From Cotesia glomerata (lineage: Eukaryota; Arthropoda; Insecta; Hymenoptera; Braconidae), in NCBI RefSeq assembly GCF_020080835.1, contig NC_058159.1, positions 28,495,525 to 28,559,524 of the forward strand: 64,000 nt of DNA. The letters are read 5' to 3'. The position numbers and the translations under genes were made by a program. Each line of letters opens with the position of its first letter. Position 1 is the first letter of the stretch. This document shows, one piece after another, positions 38,481 to 50,445 of this stretch. The notes beneath the pieces are model-generated. The model was not told the DNA's origin. It made no database searches and saw nothing but the letters and a program-made list of their open reading frames with translations.

Positions 38481-39342
38481 CACGAAGAAAAATGAATTAT
38501 ACTACCTACTATACAAAAATAGTAACTCCTACTATCTAAAATGGTAATAAAATAAATTAGTAACAAAATAATAGGTGGTATCATTGACTATTGTAATAGT
38601 TACTATTAATAATGGTAACGATTACTATTAAAAATAATAATTGTAATTATTATAAATTATAACTGTTACAATCAAAGATGGTAACTGTAACCATCTCAGA
38701 TTGTAAAAATTCTGAAAGAAAAAATAATATAAATTTACTTAATTAAATCCTTTATTTACATCCATATCATCGCTAATGTACATTTTTTTCCTAGAAATAT
38801 CAAAATATTTTAAATTCTCTTCAAAATTTTTTCTGAAAGTTTGATTTTTGATTTAAAATTTTTTTTTGAAATTTTAATTTTTTTAATTTGAATTTTATTG
38901 AAAATTTTGATTTTTAGAAATTTCAAATTCTTTTTGAAAAAATTTGGCGTTGAAACTTGTTTTAGACAAATAAAAATTTATAAATATCATTTCAATCCGA
39001 ATTTAATCCCGATTTTTGTACACTACACTGCACTACAGCTGCTTTTAGTTTATTAAGAAACGCATCTACGGTAACGCAGATTCTTAATTTTTAATATTTT
39101 TACTAGCTTAAATAGTAGTTATTATTATTACTGATGGTAACTGCAACCATCAGGTTATATTAGGAATTACGATTTTGATAATAGTAGTAACTAATTAAAA
39201 TAATAACAGTTATTATTACTGATTACCACCATAATAGTAGTAGTTACCATCAGGATGGTAAATACTACAATTCAGATGGTTTATTTAACTATTTAAATAA
39301 TATTTACTACTGTCGAATTCAGTTAATAAAATTTTTTCCGTG
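38481..39342. mobile_element. TIR element, CACGAAGAAAAAT / TTTTTTCCGTG termini
   Basis: Imperfect inverted ends flanked by TG on both sides (38479-38480 and 39343-39344), so the 2-bp target is not TA. The inside is built from tagtaac, gttacta and ggtaactg words in both orientations. It is non-coding. Confidence 0.7.
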
Positions 39343-39443
39343 TGATGCCGGTTACTTACAATTTTCCTAACCTCACTATCACTATCTTCTAGATAGCAAC
39401 GTGTGTATCGTGACAGAAACAATATCGTATCGTCCAGAGTAGA

Positions 39444-40076
39444 AATAGTATATTACACCCCTTAGGAAGGAAAATAAGAAAAGCCTCAGATCACATGTAA
39501 TTGTTGGCCGAGGCGAAGCCGAGGTCAACAAACATGTGATCTGAGGTTTTCTTTTTTACTTCCCAAGGGCTGTATTAGTATTTTTCTTACCTAGGGCAGG
39601 AAAATAAGAAATGTCTCAGATTACATGTAATTGTTGACCGAGGCGAAGCCGAGGTCGACAAACATGTGATCTGAGGCTTTCTTATTTCCTGCCCGTGGTG
39701 AGAAAACTATTTTTCTCCTCGACGGAGGCGGAAAGCGGCATTTTCATTTAGCGCAGCGGGCGGAAAATTGACGCTTTCCGCCCGGAGGGGAGAAAAATAT
39801 TTTTTTGTCCGAGGAAGGAGGAAAGCGGCAACTTTGTTTAGCGCAGTGAGACCAAAGTTGCCACTTTCCGCCCAGAGGGCAAAAAACTTTTTTTCTGCCC
39901 TCTGGCCGAAAAGTGGCAACTTTCTGACCATTGCACTAAGCAAAATTTCCACATTCCGACTATGTCGAGCAGAAAAATAGTAAGGTTGACATGTTTGTCA
40001 ACATTTGCCTCGGCCAACAGTTATATGTGATCGGGAATTATCTTATTTCTCTGGCATAAGTAAATAATATACTATT
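39444..40076. mobile_element. GC-rich hairpin element, largest copy
   Basis: Ends AATAGTATATTACACC and aataatatactatt. Consecutive stem-loops: two copies of the ctcagatcacatgt...acatgtgatctgag stem with core ccgaggcgaagccgagg (about 39480-39550 and 39615-39680), then several gcggaaagcggca / tgacgctttccgccc stems to about 39975. The GC content of the stems stands far above the surroundings. Frames on both strands from 39707 to 39980 are translations of the palindromes and not genes. Confidence 0.82.
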
Positions 40077-40079
40077 GCA

Positions 40080-41290
40080 CACTGATAAAAGGATTTGTTT
40101 ATAGTTAGAAATACTTGTTAATATTTAACAAATCATTTATTAGAGAGACCACTTTTCAGTCCTTAACAAATATTTCTTAGTATTTAAAAAACGCCATTCG
40201 GCCACACCCGAAACGGAAGGTAGATTTTACTGAATGAAATTCTTGATAGAATGACGTATATAAGTCGGTTGTACTACACATTGCCTAAAAATGGTTCAAT
40301 TGCACTCTTAAATTTGAAAAAATAACTAAAAATGGTCAAAATGTCAATGTTATAAACGTCAAATTGAAGGCGATTTCATGAGCTTTCACATGAATTTATC
40401 AAAAATTAGCAATCTCTTTTCATACATCAATGAAGTCACCGAAAACATGATTTTTACTATTTTGATAATTTTAAGGAGCTACCATTTCTAAACTTATTGA
40501 CGAATCTCGCTCATTTTAAGGCTCATGCAAGCTAATTGTCCAAAGAATCTATATACTAAATTTCGTTAGGATCTGTTAAGAATTCTCCATAGAATAACAT
40601 TCATAAGTCAGTTGTACTACACATTGCCTGAAAATGGTTCAATTGCACTCTTAACTTTGATAAAATAACTAAAAATGGTCAAAATGTCAATGTTATATAC
40701 GTAAAGGTAATTTCATGAGCTATCTCATGAATTTTTCAAAAATTAGCTATCTCTGTTCAATCAAAAGTTGTACATCAATGAAGTGACCAAAAACGTGATT
40801 TTCACTATTTTGAAAATTTTAAATGGCCGCCATTTCTAAACTAATTGATCGATTTTGCTCATCTTCGAACTCGTTCAAGGTCATTCATTACCCAAAGAAT
40901 ATGTGTACCGAGTTTCATCTAAGTCCGTTGAGAATTGTAGACGCTATCGTGTCCACAAGCCGCGTTATATTACATATATATCTATATAAATATATACACT
41001 TTTGAACCAATGCTAATTTTGAGCTTTACTCGACTACTTAAGAGATAAAATGACAAAATTCCGTGTGAATTGCGACACAAGGACCAATACAATAGATAGA
41101 TTTCTACGAAATCTACCTAAAAAGATTTATTAATATTTAATAAATGAATATCACATTTATTAAATACAAACAAATCATTTTAAATATTAAGAAATATTTG
41201 TTAATACTAAAAAGTGATCTCTAATAAATGATTTGTTAACTATTAAAAAATATTTTTTGATACAAATAAATCCTTCTACACACTGCAGTG
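40080..41290. mobile_element. CACTGATAA MITE interrupted by an insertion
   Basis: Left half CACTGATAAAAGGATTTG...tttcttagtatttaaaaa and right half aaaaagatttattaatattt...aaatccttct match 20219-20489 and 49056-50319. The right terminus is rearranged (ctacacactgcagtgtg). The insert at 40191-41117 splits it. Confidence 0.8.
40191..41117. mobile_element. Inserted repeat with 6-bp TAAAAA duplication
   Basis: The insert starts ACGCCATTCGGCC and ends agatttctacgaaatctacc; TAAAAA occurs on both sides (40185-40190 and 41118-41123), whereas the intact sibling MITEs have it once. Inside are two ~350-bp direct units starting near 40253 and 40602 (agtc(g/a)gttgtactacacattg). A similar 3' end (gaccaatgtaatag...atttctatgaaatctac) lies near 56855-56892. 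Element class unknown; no protein. Confidence 0.72.
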
Positions 41291-42526
41291 TGTAGAATAT
41301 AGTAAACATTACAACTTTCTTTTCTCCGTGTAAAAAATTTTTACTCAAATAGTTTAATTAGATTTGAATGTTTATTTACAAACTGTACGGAAGGGTTACA
41401 ATCGAGTGTGCGGTAACTCAAACAGAAAATAGCCTTACCGCTGGTCACACAATTCACGGTTCAAAAGACTTTGAGCGAGCATATAGATCGCTAAGGGCAT
41501 CACATCACACACAATCAGACAATTGTGTGTTCCCTTGGCCACTCATTCGGATGTATCTCAGTTGTCCAGAAACACTGAATAATAGTTTCATCTGAAGCTA
41601 CTTTCATTATGCTGGATTACTATTCTCTTTATTCCATCTGTAGCGCATCCATCTCTATTTTCCTCGTTTCATGTCTCTGTCTTTGTCTACACATACGATG
41701 TACGTTTTATAGATACAAGGATTATTTCCACTCGAAGTGAGACTCAAATCCTGTACATCCATGCATCGAGTAGTGTGTCAGTGTGTGTGCTATATGCTTT
41801 CTCCATAGCTTTTGGCCACCTCTGTCTTTTCACCTGGTTCGAAGCAAGCCCCTAGATAAGAGCCAGAGAAAAAGAACGAGGAGGATGAAGATGATACCGA
41901 TCTCGATCTCGATCTCGAGGTTACCCATGAACAGCCTTGGAAAACAAACTCTTCAAGCTTAGAGAATTCAAAGCTTTTAGAATCGGAAAGTACAAACTAC
42001 TATTGATGTGTATGTCTATACTTGGATTTATATGTGTGTATTGTACATGCACGGAAAGGGTAGTGAACTATGCACCTGCGATACTAAATTCGATTTCAAG
42101 AGATTCGATTTACTCGCAGACGTACTGGATTACTGAAGAATAATTCATGGGCGACATTTTACCCTTTACTCAATCTCAATGGAAAAGTATATTTACATTA
42201 AAGATAATGCTCCGAATTTATAGAGTTCACTACTCGAGATCTCTGTAATAATTTATTATTCCATGAAGAAAGATGCCGGAATTATGTTGTCTGATAATAA
42301 ATTATTGATTGCGCAATATTTCGCTTTGAGTTATTATTTGTTTGATATTTTATGTCAATATGACTTAGACATCCTAAGATAATTGAAGTAAAAGCCTTAT
42401 ATAAAAATCAAAAATTTATTTCCAATTTTATTTAATGCTATGTTTGGATATTTATGGATTTAAACTATATATCCATTTCTTATATATTTAAGAATATTCT
42501 TAAGAAGATATTTGCGCAAAAAATTC
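41291..42526. other. Unique DNA, GC-richer than average at 41360-42180
   Basis: Contains a partial terminus (cttttctccgtg) near 41320. The stretch 41360-42180 is unique and holds short frames that end without recognisable domains, plus gatctcgatctcgatctcga near 41899. It may hold regulatory sequence or an untranslated exon. Confidence 0.4.
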
Positions 42527-43555
42527 CCTTTTGGGACTCCTCTTGCTGTAAACATACGAGTTTTTCAATGGAAATTTTTAACTTTCTAAGTAATGAGATT
42601 GTAAAAAATTTAATGAAACGGGAGAGTATTAAATTGTTTAATCAATTTTAAGCCGGGTTGTTGAAGTACTGCTCAGGTATAGTAGTTGTAAATTTAAACT
42701 GACGAGAAAAAAGAACCAGTGTAAAAAAGTTATTTTTTATATATTTATAAGAATATTCTTAAGAAGTTATTTGCGCAAAAACGATTAAAATTTTTTAAAT
42801 AAAAATGAAATTCTTGAAAGCCGATTTAAGATTTTTCAAATCTCCGGCAAATTGACGTACTCGCGATGCCAATTTGAGGGACTTTGTAAATTTTTAATTA
42901 AAATTCTAGGCGCCTATTTAACTCTTTAAATTTTATTTAATAAAATATTTAAAGAGACTGACTTTGTCTGTTCTATTTATTAAGATTGAAGACTCGAATA
43001 AAGTTTTAAAAATTCCAATAGAACAGAGAAGAAAATAAAAAATAAATGACGGAATTTTTAGTGGGAATAAAAGGCAGAATATATTATAAAGCGTTTCGCC
43101 TGACTTGATATTGACATCGACTACGGGGTGACAGCTCATCATACGAAACACAAAACCTAAACTACACCGTTGTTTTGCAATACTTTATACTGTGTAAAAG
43201 TTGTACTACAAAAATAAAAAATTCTCTTTTAAAATAATCTATTGATGTTTCTGAAAGGATTTTCTGTGACTCTAAATTTACTTTCACGGTGTTCATCGAC
43301 CAAATAAACGCTAAATCATCAATGTATGAGAGCTTTCAATTATAAATTTACAATTAATGATATAATTATCCCTAAAAAATAATTTTAATTCAGAGTTACA
43401 ATTTTTGATATCTTTATAAATATACAGCAATTTTTTAGATGTTTAACACTAAATTTAACTTTGTATTAATTAAAAATAATTTTAGAATTTAAATAAGTTG
43501 GACTATTTCAATAAAAGCCGAACTAAATCTTCTTATAATAAGCTTCTCAAGTCTC
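42527..43555 (+). repeat. 1.03-kb duplicated unit, copy 1
   Basis: Nearly identical in order and length to 62026-63053, in the same orientation, with scattered single-base changes. Starts at ccttttgggactcctcttgc and ends near cttctcaagtctc. No TIR, Helitron end or poly(A) tail marks the edges. Just upstream of copy 1, 42475-42520 repeats the internal segment 42737-42785 (taagaatattcttaagaag), so the unit may once have been tandem. A short frame ending NLMKRESIKLFNQF spans its left edge in this copy only. Family unrecognised. Confidence 0.8.
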
Positions 43556-44740
43556 GCTAAATGATCAATGTATGAGAGCTTTCAATTACAAACTTATAAT
43601 TTAGAAAAGTGAACAAATGTTACTTTCAAAATAATTATTATTATAATAATAATAATAATAACAGTATATTGAAAGAAGTGAAAGTAACTGAAAGCTTCGG
43701 GCATTGTGGCGGAACTCCAACTTTGCAATCAAGTCGACAATATCGTACTTAGTTTGTATTCTCACTCAACAAGAACGGACCTAGACACAGATCAAAACAA
43801 AAATAACAATAACAATTATTATTATTATGATAATAATAATAACAGTGCTTAAAATACGTATAGAATTACTTGTAAAAGAATTTAAAAAAAACAAAATACT
43901 TGACGCGTGCAGAGTGACGAGTCGTGTAACTCAACAAACCGTTAATTCGTTCAGGTCATAATCGTTTTGCGCGAAACATTTATTCAGCTAATTGATATAA
44001 AAATATCTGTCAATTAAACTCTCCGTTTAATAAAATTTAAACAAAAAAAAATGGACTTGAAATGAAACGAAATAACTACAGCTTGACATCATACAAATAA
44101 ATGTATCAATTAATATCGCTATAATTTTTTCCTCCAGCGCTGCTAGACGGAAATATAAAAAAATTGTTTGATTGAATTTATTCTGGTAATTGGTAAAAAA
44201 GTATAGCTGAATTGAATCACTCTTCAATTAATTGAACGAGTAATGCACTTACAAACGTTGTGATCTTTAATTAACTGAATATACAATTAAATAATTACCG
44301 ATGGTAATCCCAAATAATTCGGTGAATGTTAATCAGCTTTAAAACAGTTAACAACAAAGACCTGTGTTCGATACTGTTCGAATGTAATGAATCTTCTTGC
44401 TAATTTATAGTTAACATACATATACATTTACATGTACGCTCAAAAAATTTACCGAACGTATTCTTCTATGTATTTTTAAATTTAATTACACGCTGTGGAC
44501 ATTATTGTAACCGGGATGCGCTCGAAATTTATTCATTTATGTAACCTGAATATAAATGTTTGTCCAATCAATCAAATTTGATTAGTAACTTGGATTAAAA
44601 AATAATGCAACTGATTGAAAAATTTTTTTGGAAAATAGAATATTGATGATAGCTTTCAATAATGTAATGGTTGTTCAAATTTAAAAATATTTTTTGAATT
44701 TTCAAGGATTCAACGCAATTAAACAAGAATTTTTTTTTTA
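43556..44740. other. AT-rich DNA, local repeats only
   Basis: aatgtatgagagctttcaat at 43320 occurs again at 43566, a 246-bp-spaced direct repeat. (ATA)n runs lie near 43640 and 43820. No gene is supported. Confidence 0.45.
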
Positions 44741-45368
44741 ATTTTTTAACATCATAGCATTTAATAAATATTTATTAACAGTTAATAAATTATTTATTAT
44801 ATACGATTTATTAAATGTTAATAAATATTTGTTAATAGTTAACAAATATTTATTACCAGTTAATAAGTAATTTATTAATTGTTAATAAATATTTATTAAT
44901 GGTTAATGAATATTTTTTAACACTTAACAAATATTTATTTAAAAGAAAAAGCAAAAATAGCAGTTTTCTTTTGACACTTTTTGTAACCCTATAGCTGGAA
45001 TATATGATAGTAATTAAATTCACTAAATAAATTAATGTTTTTAATATTTAAAAATATAAAAAATAATTATGAGCTGTAATAGAATTTGGTATTTTACAAT
45101 AAACGTTATTATAAATGAAAATAAAGTTAACCGACATTTAAAAATTTTTAGAAATTTTTTATTGAAAAAATTTCAATTAAACAATTAAAAAAAAAAAAAT
45201 CTCAAATGTAAAAAACTTTAAAAACTATAAGTGCAATTTTTTATAAATATCTTTTTAGTTGTAATTTAATTAATAAAAAAAATCAAAAATTTTTACATGT
45301 CTTGTAACTTTAGTGTCATTATTATAATGTAATATAATATAATATCTTCAAATAAATTAAATTATTAA

Positions 45369-47382
45369 TCTATACTAATAAATAGAGAGCTGGCTTTTTT
45401 GTCCAGTTATACTGCAAAAACTACTGAACTGATCGGAATAATACTTATACCATAAGATGCAGCGTGTTTCAGAGAAGGTTTTAGTATATGATATGGTGGT
45501 GATTCCTTATCCGGAACCTATATTTTTTTGATTTAGAAATAATGAATTTTTATTGTAACTAAATTTATTCCATTCGATTGTCATTTGTTTAAAATAAATT
45601 TTTTAATTCTATTGGTTATACACTGTAAAAAAAGTGGTGTTAAAATGGACTCATTTTAGCACCGCTATGTAACACCTGTGTATTAACACCGGTGTAGCGG
45701 TGCTCTTTTGCGGTGTTAAAAATCCTGTGTTAAAAATCCGGTGTTAAACCGGTGTAATACCGGTGTAACAGTAGAATAAATTTACACCGTATTGGAGTAT
45801 GAATATTACATGATCCATAAAACACAATTAATATTCAATATTTATTAAAATGAGACAAGTAACATTTATTTAAGAATTTTCAATTTATAAAATTACGCAG
45901 AAATCGATTTAATGGATGTTATACAACAAGTTAAATAGTATTTACAATACTATAAATCTGAATTTTTTTATTGGCTGTCCATAAAATCGTTTATGCCTGT
46001 AGGGAATACAGGCGAACGGTATTATAAATTATTAGATAAATAATTAGTTTAAAAAATTCGTGCAATAGACTGGACAGCCAATAAAAAAATTCAGATTTAT
46101 AGTATTATAAAAACCAGTCTACAGAAAATATATTGTATAAAAAGTATTTACAATATTAAATGTTTAGGAACAATATAATAATTATTTTATTGTAACCATG
46201 ATGTTTCTCATTATTTAATGGATGTTTTAAACATGAAAAATCTACAGCTGTGCAAAAATAAATTATCTATATGAAAATCATTTAAAAAACGTTCAAAATT
46301 GTCGTAAAAATGTTTCAAATTTGTTGTAAAAACACTCTAAAACTGTCCAAAAAATGTTCCAAAAGTGTCTCAAAAATATCCGAAAAATGTCTCAAATGTA
46401 TTCAAAATTTGTTCTCAAATAGTTAAAAAAATGTTTTAAGATTATTCAAAAAAGGTTCCACAAGATTTAAGGACAAAATTTCAACTAAATTGCTTTAAAT
46501 AAATTGCATTGATTCTAAAATTATCTTAGAAGTATTCCGAAAATCTTAAAAAAAATTCTTAAAAGTTATGAAATAATTACTAAAATCCACTATTTTAGAG
46601 TTTCCGATTATCTATATGATGTCCTAAAATTGTCCTTTAATAATGGTGTTAAAGTAACACGGATCGAAAATTTACACCGAGAGAATTTCACACCATTATT
46701 TCACACTACACGGCCATGTAAAGTGCTCTGGGTCCATTTTTACATCGAAATTTTTTACAGTGTATTTATTTTAATCAAAAACTTTTATCTACTTTATATT
46801 TTATTATTTTAAACTTTCTAAATTAAATATTAACTTTTTTTTTATCATTTATCTTTAATTATTAAACATAAAAAGTTTAACTATAAAAATTGTGTTACTT
46901 AAAATATTATCAACACCGGAAAATTTATAACACCAATTTAACACTGAAAAAAAATATTTACACCACGACCGGTGTTACTGCTACACCGATTTCGGTGTTG
47001 AATTTAACACCGGAATTTTTAACACCGTACCTCGCATGGACTCACACCGGTTTTTTTTTACAGTGTGTTTATATACTAGCCAGATTTTTTCACTTATGAG
47101 ACCTGCAATTTCTTTAACTGAAACTTTCAATGCTCATTAAAAAATTTTTTCATATTAATTTTTATTCATTTTTGTAAGAAAGACACGGGAATGTTATAAT
47201 GATTGCACATTGAAAGTTACAATGAATATTAGCTAGAATAATTACATGGATAAAAGTTGCCTGCCAATTCGATAGAATCGGGAATCTATGCAAGTCAAAA
47301 TAATACTCTAATTAAATTTCAAGTCTAGATCTAAAAATGCAATTCTATAAAGCGCCCAGCGGAGCGGGCGAGTAACAGCTAG
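45369..47382 (+). mobile_element. Non-autonomous Helitron, family C
   Basis: Starts TCTATACTAATAAATAGAG after A, ends CTAG before T, with the bulged hairpin CGCCCAGCGGAGCGGGCG just upstream of the end. The sister TIR elements show the undisturbed site attattaa|tagttaat, so both ends are exact and no target base is duplicated. It is 2,014 bp, mostly a later TIR insertion (45621-47065). There is no Rep/helicase. Confidence 0.93.
45621..47065. mobile_element. TIR element, CACTGTAAAAAAAGTGG termini, inside the Helitron
   Basis: Ends CACTGTAAAAAAAGTGGTG and caccggttttttttttacag-tg; sub-terminal blocks repeat ggtgttaaa / ttaacaccg many times in both orientations. TA precedes it and TG follows. Inside, 45948-45984 and 46070-46108 are an inverted repeat (aatttttttattggctgtcc). 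Mid-region is made of (aaaatgttc)-like diverged units near 46290-46450. No transposase. Confidence 0.8.
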
Positions 47383-47407
47383 TAGTTAATAAATCCTTCT
47401 ATCAGTG

Positions 47408-49055
47408 TACTTGAAAATATTTTTTAAAAGTCAATTCTTACTGTCCAATTTTTTATTACGCATTTTTTTTCAATTACTTGCACAAAAATTGATATTAAAA
47501 TTTTAAATTTGATATTAAAAATTTAATAATTTTCGGAATTTCTCAAAAATTAAATAACTTAAAATTTCTCTCAATTTTTCTTTATAAAGTAAATTTTATA
47601 AGAAAATTTTTGAACGATATGACGAAAACTAATCAAGAAAATATTAAAGGTTAATATATACGTGACTGAATAAAGTAGTCAGTACTTGTCTCGGATAGCT
47701 TAACTGGTAGAGCCCTTGGCGCGTAACCGAGAGATCTGGGTTCGATTCCCAGTCTGGGCTGTCTGATTATTTTTTCAATTACGGAAAAATTCCCACTGAG
47801 TAGGTCCCCCCTTTCCCCTATCCGTTCTTTCCCAACTCCCTTAAAATTTGCTTTAATATTTAAGAGAATACTAAAGTTGTTTTCACACATAAATATTAAA
47901 AAATTTTACATATTTGAGAGTTACTCGGCCCGTGAATAACTCAACAAAATTTTATCTCTGAATTTGACGGAAATTTTCAACAGCAGTTAACAAATATACT
48001 GCAACTGTGAGTGAAGATTAATATTTATATGCATAACACAAACTACAAAATACAAAATAGAGACTACAGATACAGAAGTGACGATTCATGTTGAATTAAA
48101 GTTTATGTACCAGTAAATAATAGAACACAAAAGTTTACACGAAAATGTTATTTTGTATATGGCTAATGGTACGAATGAAAATTAACAGAGACAAGTAATT
48201 CGTTATCCGAGTGTAGAGCTATAAAGTTTGTGAATGAAGGTAAGTTTATTGAGAGCGGCGTTTGGTGAATAGTTAACTATACATTAATTAACTGCAGGAT
48301 ATGAGCAATGTATGACAAGTGAGTTTGTAAGCCTGTAACTGTTGAGTTTTCAAAATGCATTTGATGCTTTGACAGTCCACTTTAATCAATGCCGTAATTA
48401 TCTTAAAAGTATTTTCAAGGGAGAAACATCTCACATTTTCCTGTTAATTATACTGTTCATAGTTTTGCATAAAAATATCTCGATAATTAGGATATGATTT
48501 CTCAGTATAGAATAAATTATGAAACTTAAAACGGCCAATCACTTTTACGTATTTACAGATGATTTGATTAAAATTTATATTGAAAGATGAATTATTTTTA
48601 ATTAACTCTACGGCTTTTTAAAAATTCATTTCATCTTGTAATCTAATATTCAATAGCTTTTTACAAGATATTCAATGAAAACCCAATGGATATTCAGTGA
48701 ATACTAATTCAGAGATTTATCGAATAACCGCTCTTGAAATTTTACTATTTTCCTGTCTGATTATAATGATTATTTTCTTAACAAATCGGTTTGTAAGGAA
48801 AAAATTTCTTCTTAATGGAAGAAATTATTATGGTTTTATGAGAGTAAAATTAATATGAAAAAACAAATATTTTTCTTCATTTTTTTTCAAGATCAATTCA
48901 ACTTAATTTAACAAATTAATAATACAATGATATTATATTTTAACATGATTTAATTTAAATTTAAAAATAAATATAGTTATTGCCATTTTTGTCATACCTC
49001 GTTCTAAATCGTTCTAAATCATTCAAAATCATTCCTTAAAAAAAAAAAATTAGTA
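47408..49055. other. AT-rich DNA flanking a tRNA-like sequence
   Basis: After the tRNA-like sequence (47689-47759) a C-rich segment with ccccctttcccctatcc (to about 47840) could be its SINE body. The remainder is unique and AT-rich, with no gene seen. Confidence 0.4.
47689..47759 (+). pseudogene. tRNA-like sequence, anticodon CGT, SINE-head-like
   Basis: It folds as a full cloverleaf: acceptor with 6 of 7 pairs, D arm GCTT/GAGC, anticodon stem CTTGG/CCGAG, T stem CTGGG/CCCAG. The 7-base loop CGCGTAA would give anticodon CGT (Thr), but position 33 is G rather than the universal U. A-box (TAGCTTAACTGG) and B-box (GGTTCGATTCC) are intact and a T6 terminator-like run follows at 47770. Close to the sequence at 52838-52908. 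A tRNA-derived SINE head is more likely than a working tRNA gene. Confidence 0.6.
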
Positions 49056-49227
49056 CACTGATAGAAGGATTTGTTTATAGTTAAAAATATTTGTTAATAT
49101 TTAACAAATCATTTATTAGAGACCAGTTTTTAATCCTTAACAAATATTTCTAAGTATTTAAAAAGATTTATTAATATTTAATAAATGATTATCAGATTTA
49201 TTAAATACAAACAAATCTGTTTAAATA

Positions 49228-50218
49228 CACGCAGAAAAAAATTTTGTTAAAATAACCTAAGATATGTTCTAGTAAAAAATGCATTTGTTAACATAGGGAT
49301 AACAAATTATATGTTAAAATAACAAAATTTAGGTTATAGCAAGTTATTGATTTGTTATAACAACAAAACAATTTGGTTACTATAGCAAAATCTTTAAGTA
49401 GATTCGCCAAAATAATTTAGTTGGTATAAAAAATTTTTTTGTTGAAACAGCAAAATTATTCTATTAAAATAACAAATAAATTTACATTAAATGTTACATT
49501 AAATTTTATAAGAATCCATAATTTAAAAATATGCTATAATCAGTGATATCTGATTTGGAAAATATTTTAGCAACAAATTAGTTTTGTTATTGCAATAAAA
49601 TGATTTTGTTAGGACAATATTGTTAACAAATTGATTTGGTCATTTAACAGACTGGTTTGTCGGTACAACTTGAAACATTTTGTTAATGCGATTAATGGAT
49701 TTGTTACTATAACTAAACTCATTTGTTACCAGAACATATTTTTCAGTTATCCCGTCTTTTGTTATTTCAACAATAGTATATTACACATCTAGGGCAGTAA
49801 AATAAGAAATGTCTCAGATCACATGTAATTGTTGTCCGAGGCGAAGCCGAGGTCAATAAACATGTGATCTGAGGCTTTCTTATTTACTGCCCGTGGTGTG
49901 TATACTATTTTTCTCTCGACGGAGGCGGAAAGCGGCATTTTCGTTTAGCGCAGCGGAAGGAAAATTGACGCTTTCCGCCCGGAGGTGAAAAAATCATTTT
50001 GCCTCCGGTGCGGAAAGTGACAACTTTCGTCCCGCTGCGCTAAACTAAGTTGCCGCTTTCCGCCTTCGTCGGACAAAAAATAGTATACACTCCACGGGAA
50101 GTAAATAAGAAAGCCTCAGATCACATGTTTGTTGACCTCGCCTCGGCCAACAATTACATGTGATCTGAGACATTTCTTACTTTACTCCCTAGGTGTGTAA
50201 TATACTATTTTATGCGTG
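49228..50218. mobile_element. TIR element, CACGCAGAAAAAA termini, middle layer
   Basis: Starts CACGCAGAAAAAAATTTTG, ends ttttatgcgtg, with TA duplicated at 49226-49227 and 50219-50220. The interior repeats tttgtta/taacaaa words (the pattern of a diverged foldback). Right-end sequence is very short because the hairpin element 49772-50209 lies almost at its end. Confidence 0.82.
49772..50209. mobile_element. GC-rich hairpin element, symmetric copy, innermost layer
   Basis: Ends AATAGTATATTACACATCTA and its complement (...gtgtgtaatatactatt). Four stem-loops in mirror order: long stem with ccgaggcgaagccgagg core, gcggaaagcggcattttcg stem, a gcctccggtgcggaaagtg stem, long stem again. The clean 20-bp inverted termini show that this is a discrete unit of 438 bp. 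The 11571 and 60841 copies correspond to one half. Confidence 0.85.
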
Positions 50219-50445
50219 TACTAAGAAATATTTGTTCAATACTAAAAAGTGGTCTCTAATAAATGATTTGTTAACTATTAACAAATATTTTTTAATACAA
50301 ATAAATCCTTCTATCAGTGTAAGTTTAAAAGTAAATCTTTTACTCGCGAAATTTGTACGAAAAAGTCATAGTTTATAGTTTAAAAAATTGAAATTCAGAA
50401 AAAATGAATAAATTCTTTGAACAAGCTAGCTTCTTATACTTTTAA

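Larger units (their letters stand above)
44741..47407. mobile_element. CACTGATA-family TIR element, 5'-truncated, carrying a Helitron
   Basis: Body and 3' end match 1550-2202 and 2205-2770 (cagttttcttttgacac; final aaatccttctatcagtg). Its 5' TIR is missing. The Helitron 45369-47382 splits it 25 bp before its end. A segment at about 45112-45325 is not in the sister copies, and part of their middle is missing here. Confidence 0.8.
49056..50319. mobile_element. CACTGATAG MITE, outer layer of a three-layer nest
   Basis: Ends CACTGATAGAAGGATTTG and aaatccttctatcagtg, TA on both sides. The two halves (49056-49227 and 50219-50319) join into the same ~270-bp palindrome as 20219-20489; the join aaata|ctaag matches the intact sibling. 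Confidence 0.9.

Noticed and set aside
39707..39980. Overlapping frames on both strands with repeated FxALWAESGNF-like phrases
   Set aside because: They translate the GC-rich palindromic stems; repeated phrases in both strands follow from inverted repetition.
41937..42143. 68-codon frame with balanced composition
   Set aside because: No domain, no splice context and no second copy; it could be an exon but I cannot support it.
42933..43151. 72-codon minus-strand frame kept in both copies of the 1.03-kb unit
   Set aside because: The whole unit is equally conserved, so conservation of the frame carries no coding signal; hydrophobic AT-rich composition is expected by chance.
47689..47759. Functional tRNA-Thr gene
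   Set aside because: Good cloverleaf, but U33 is replaced by G and a close relative with a broken anticodon stem exists nearby, so a SINE-type repeat is more likely.
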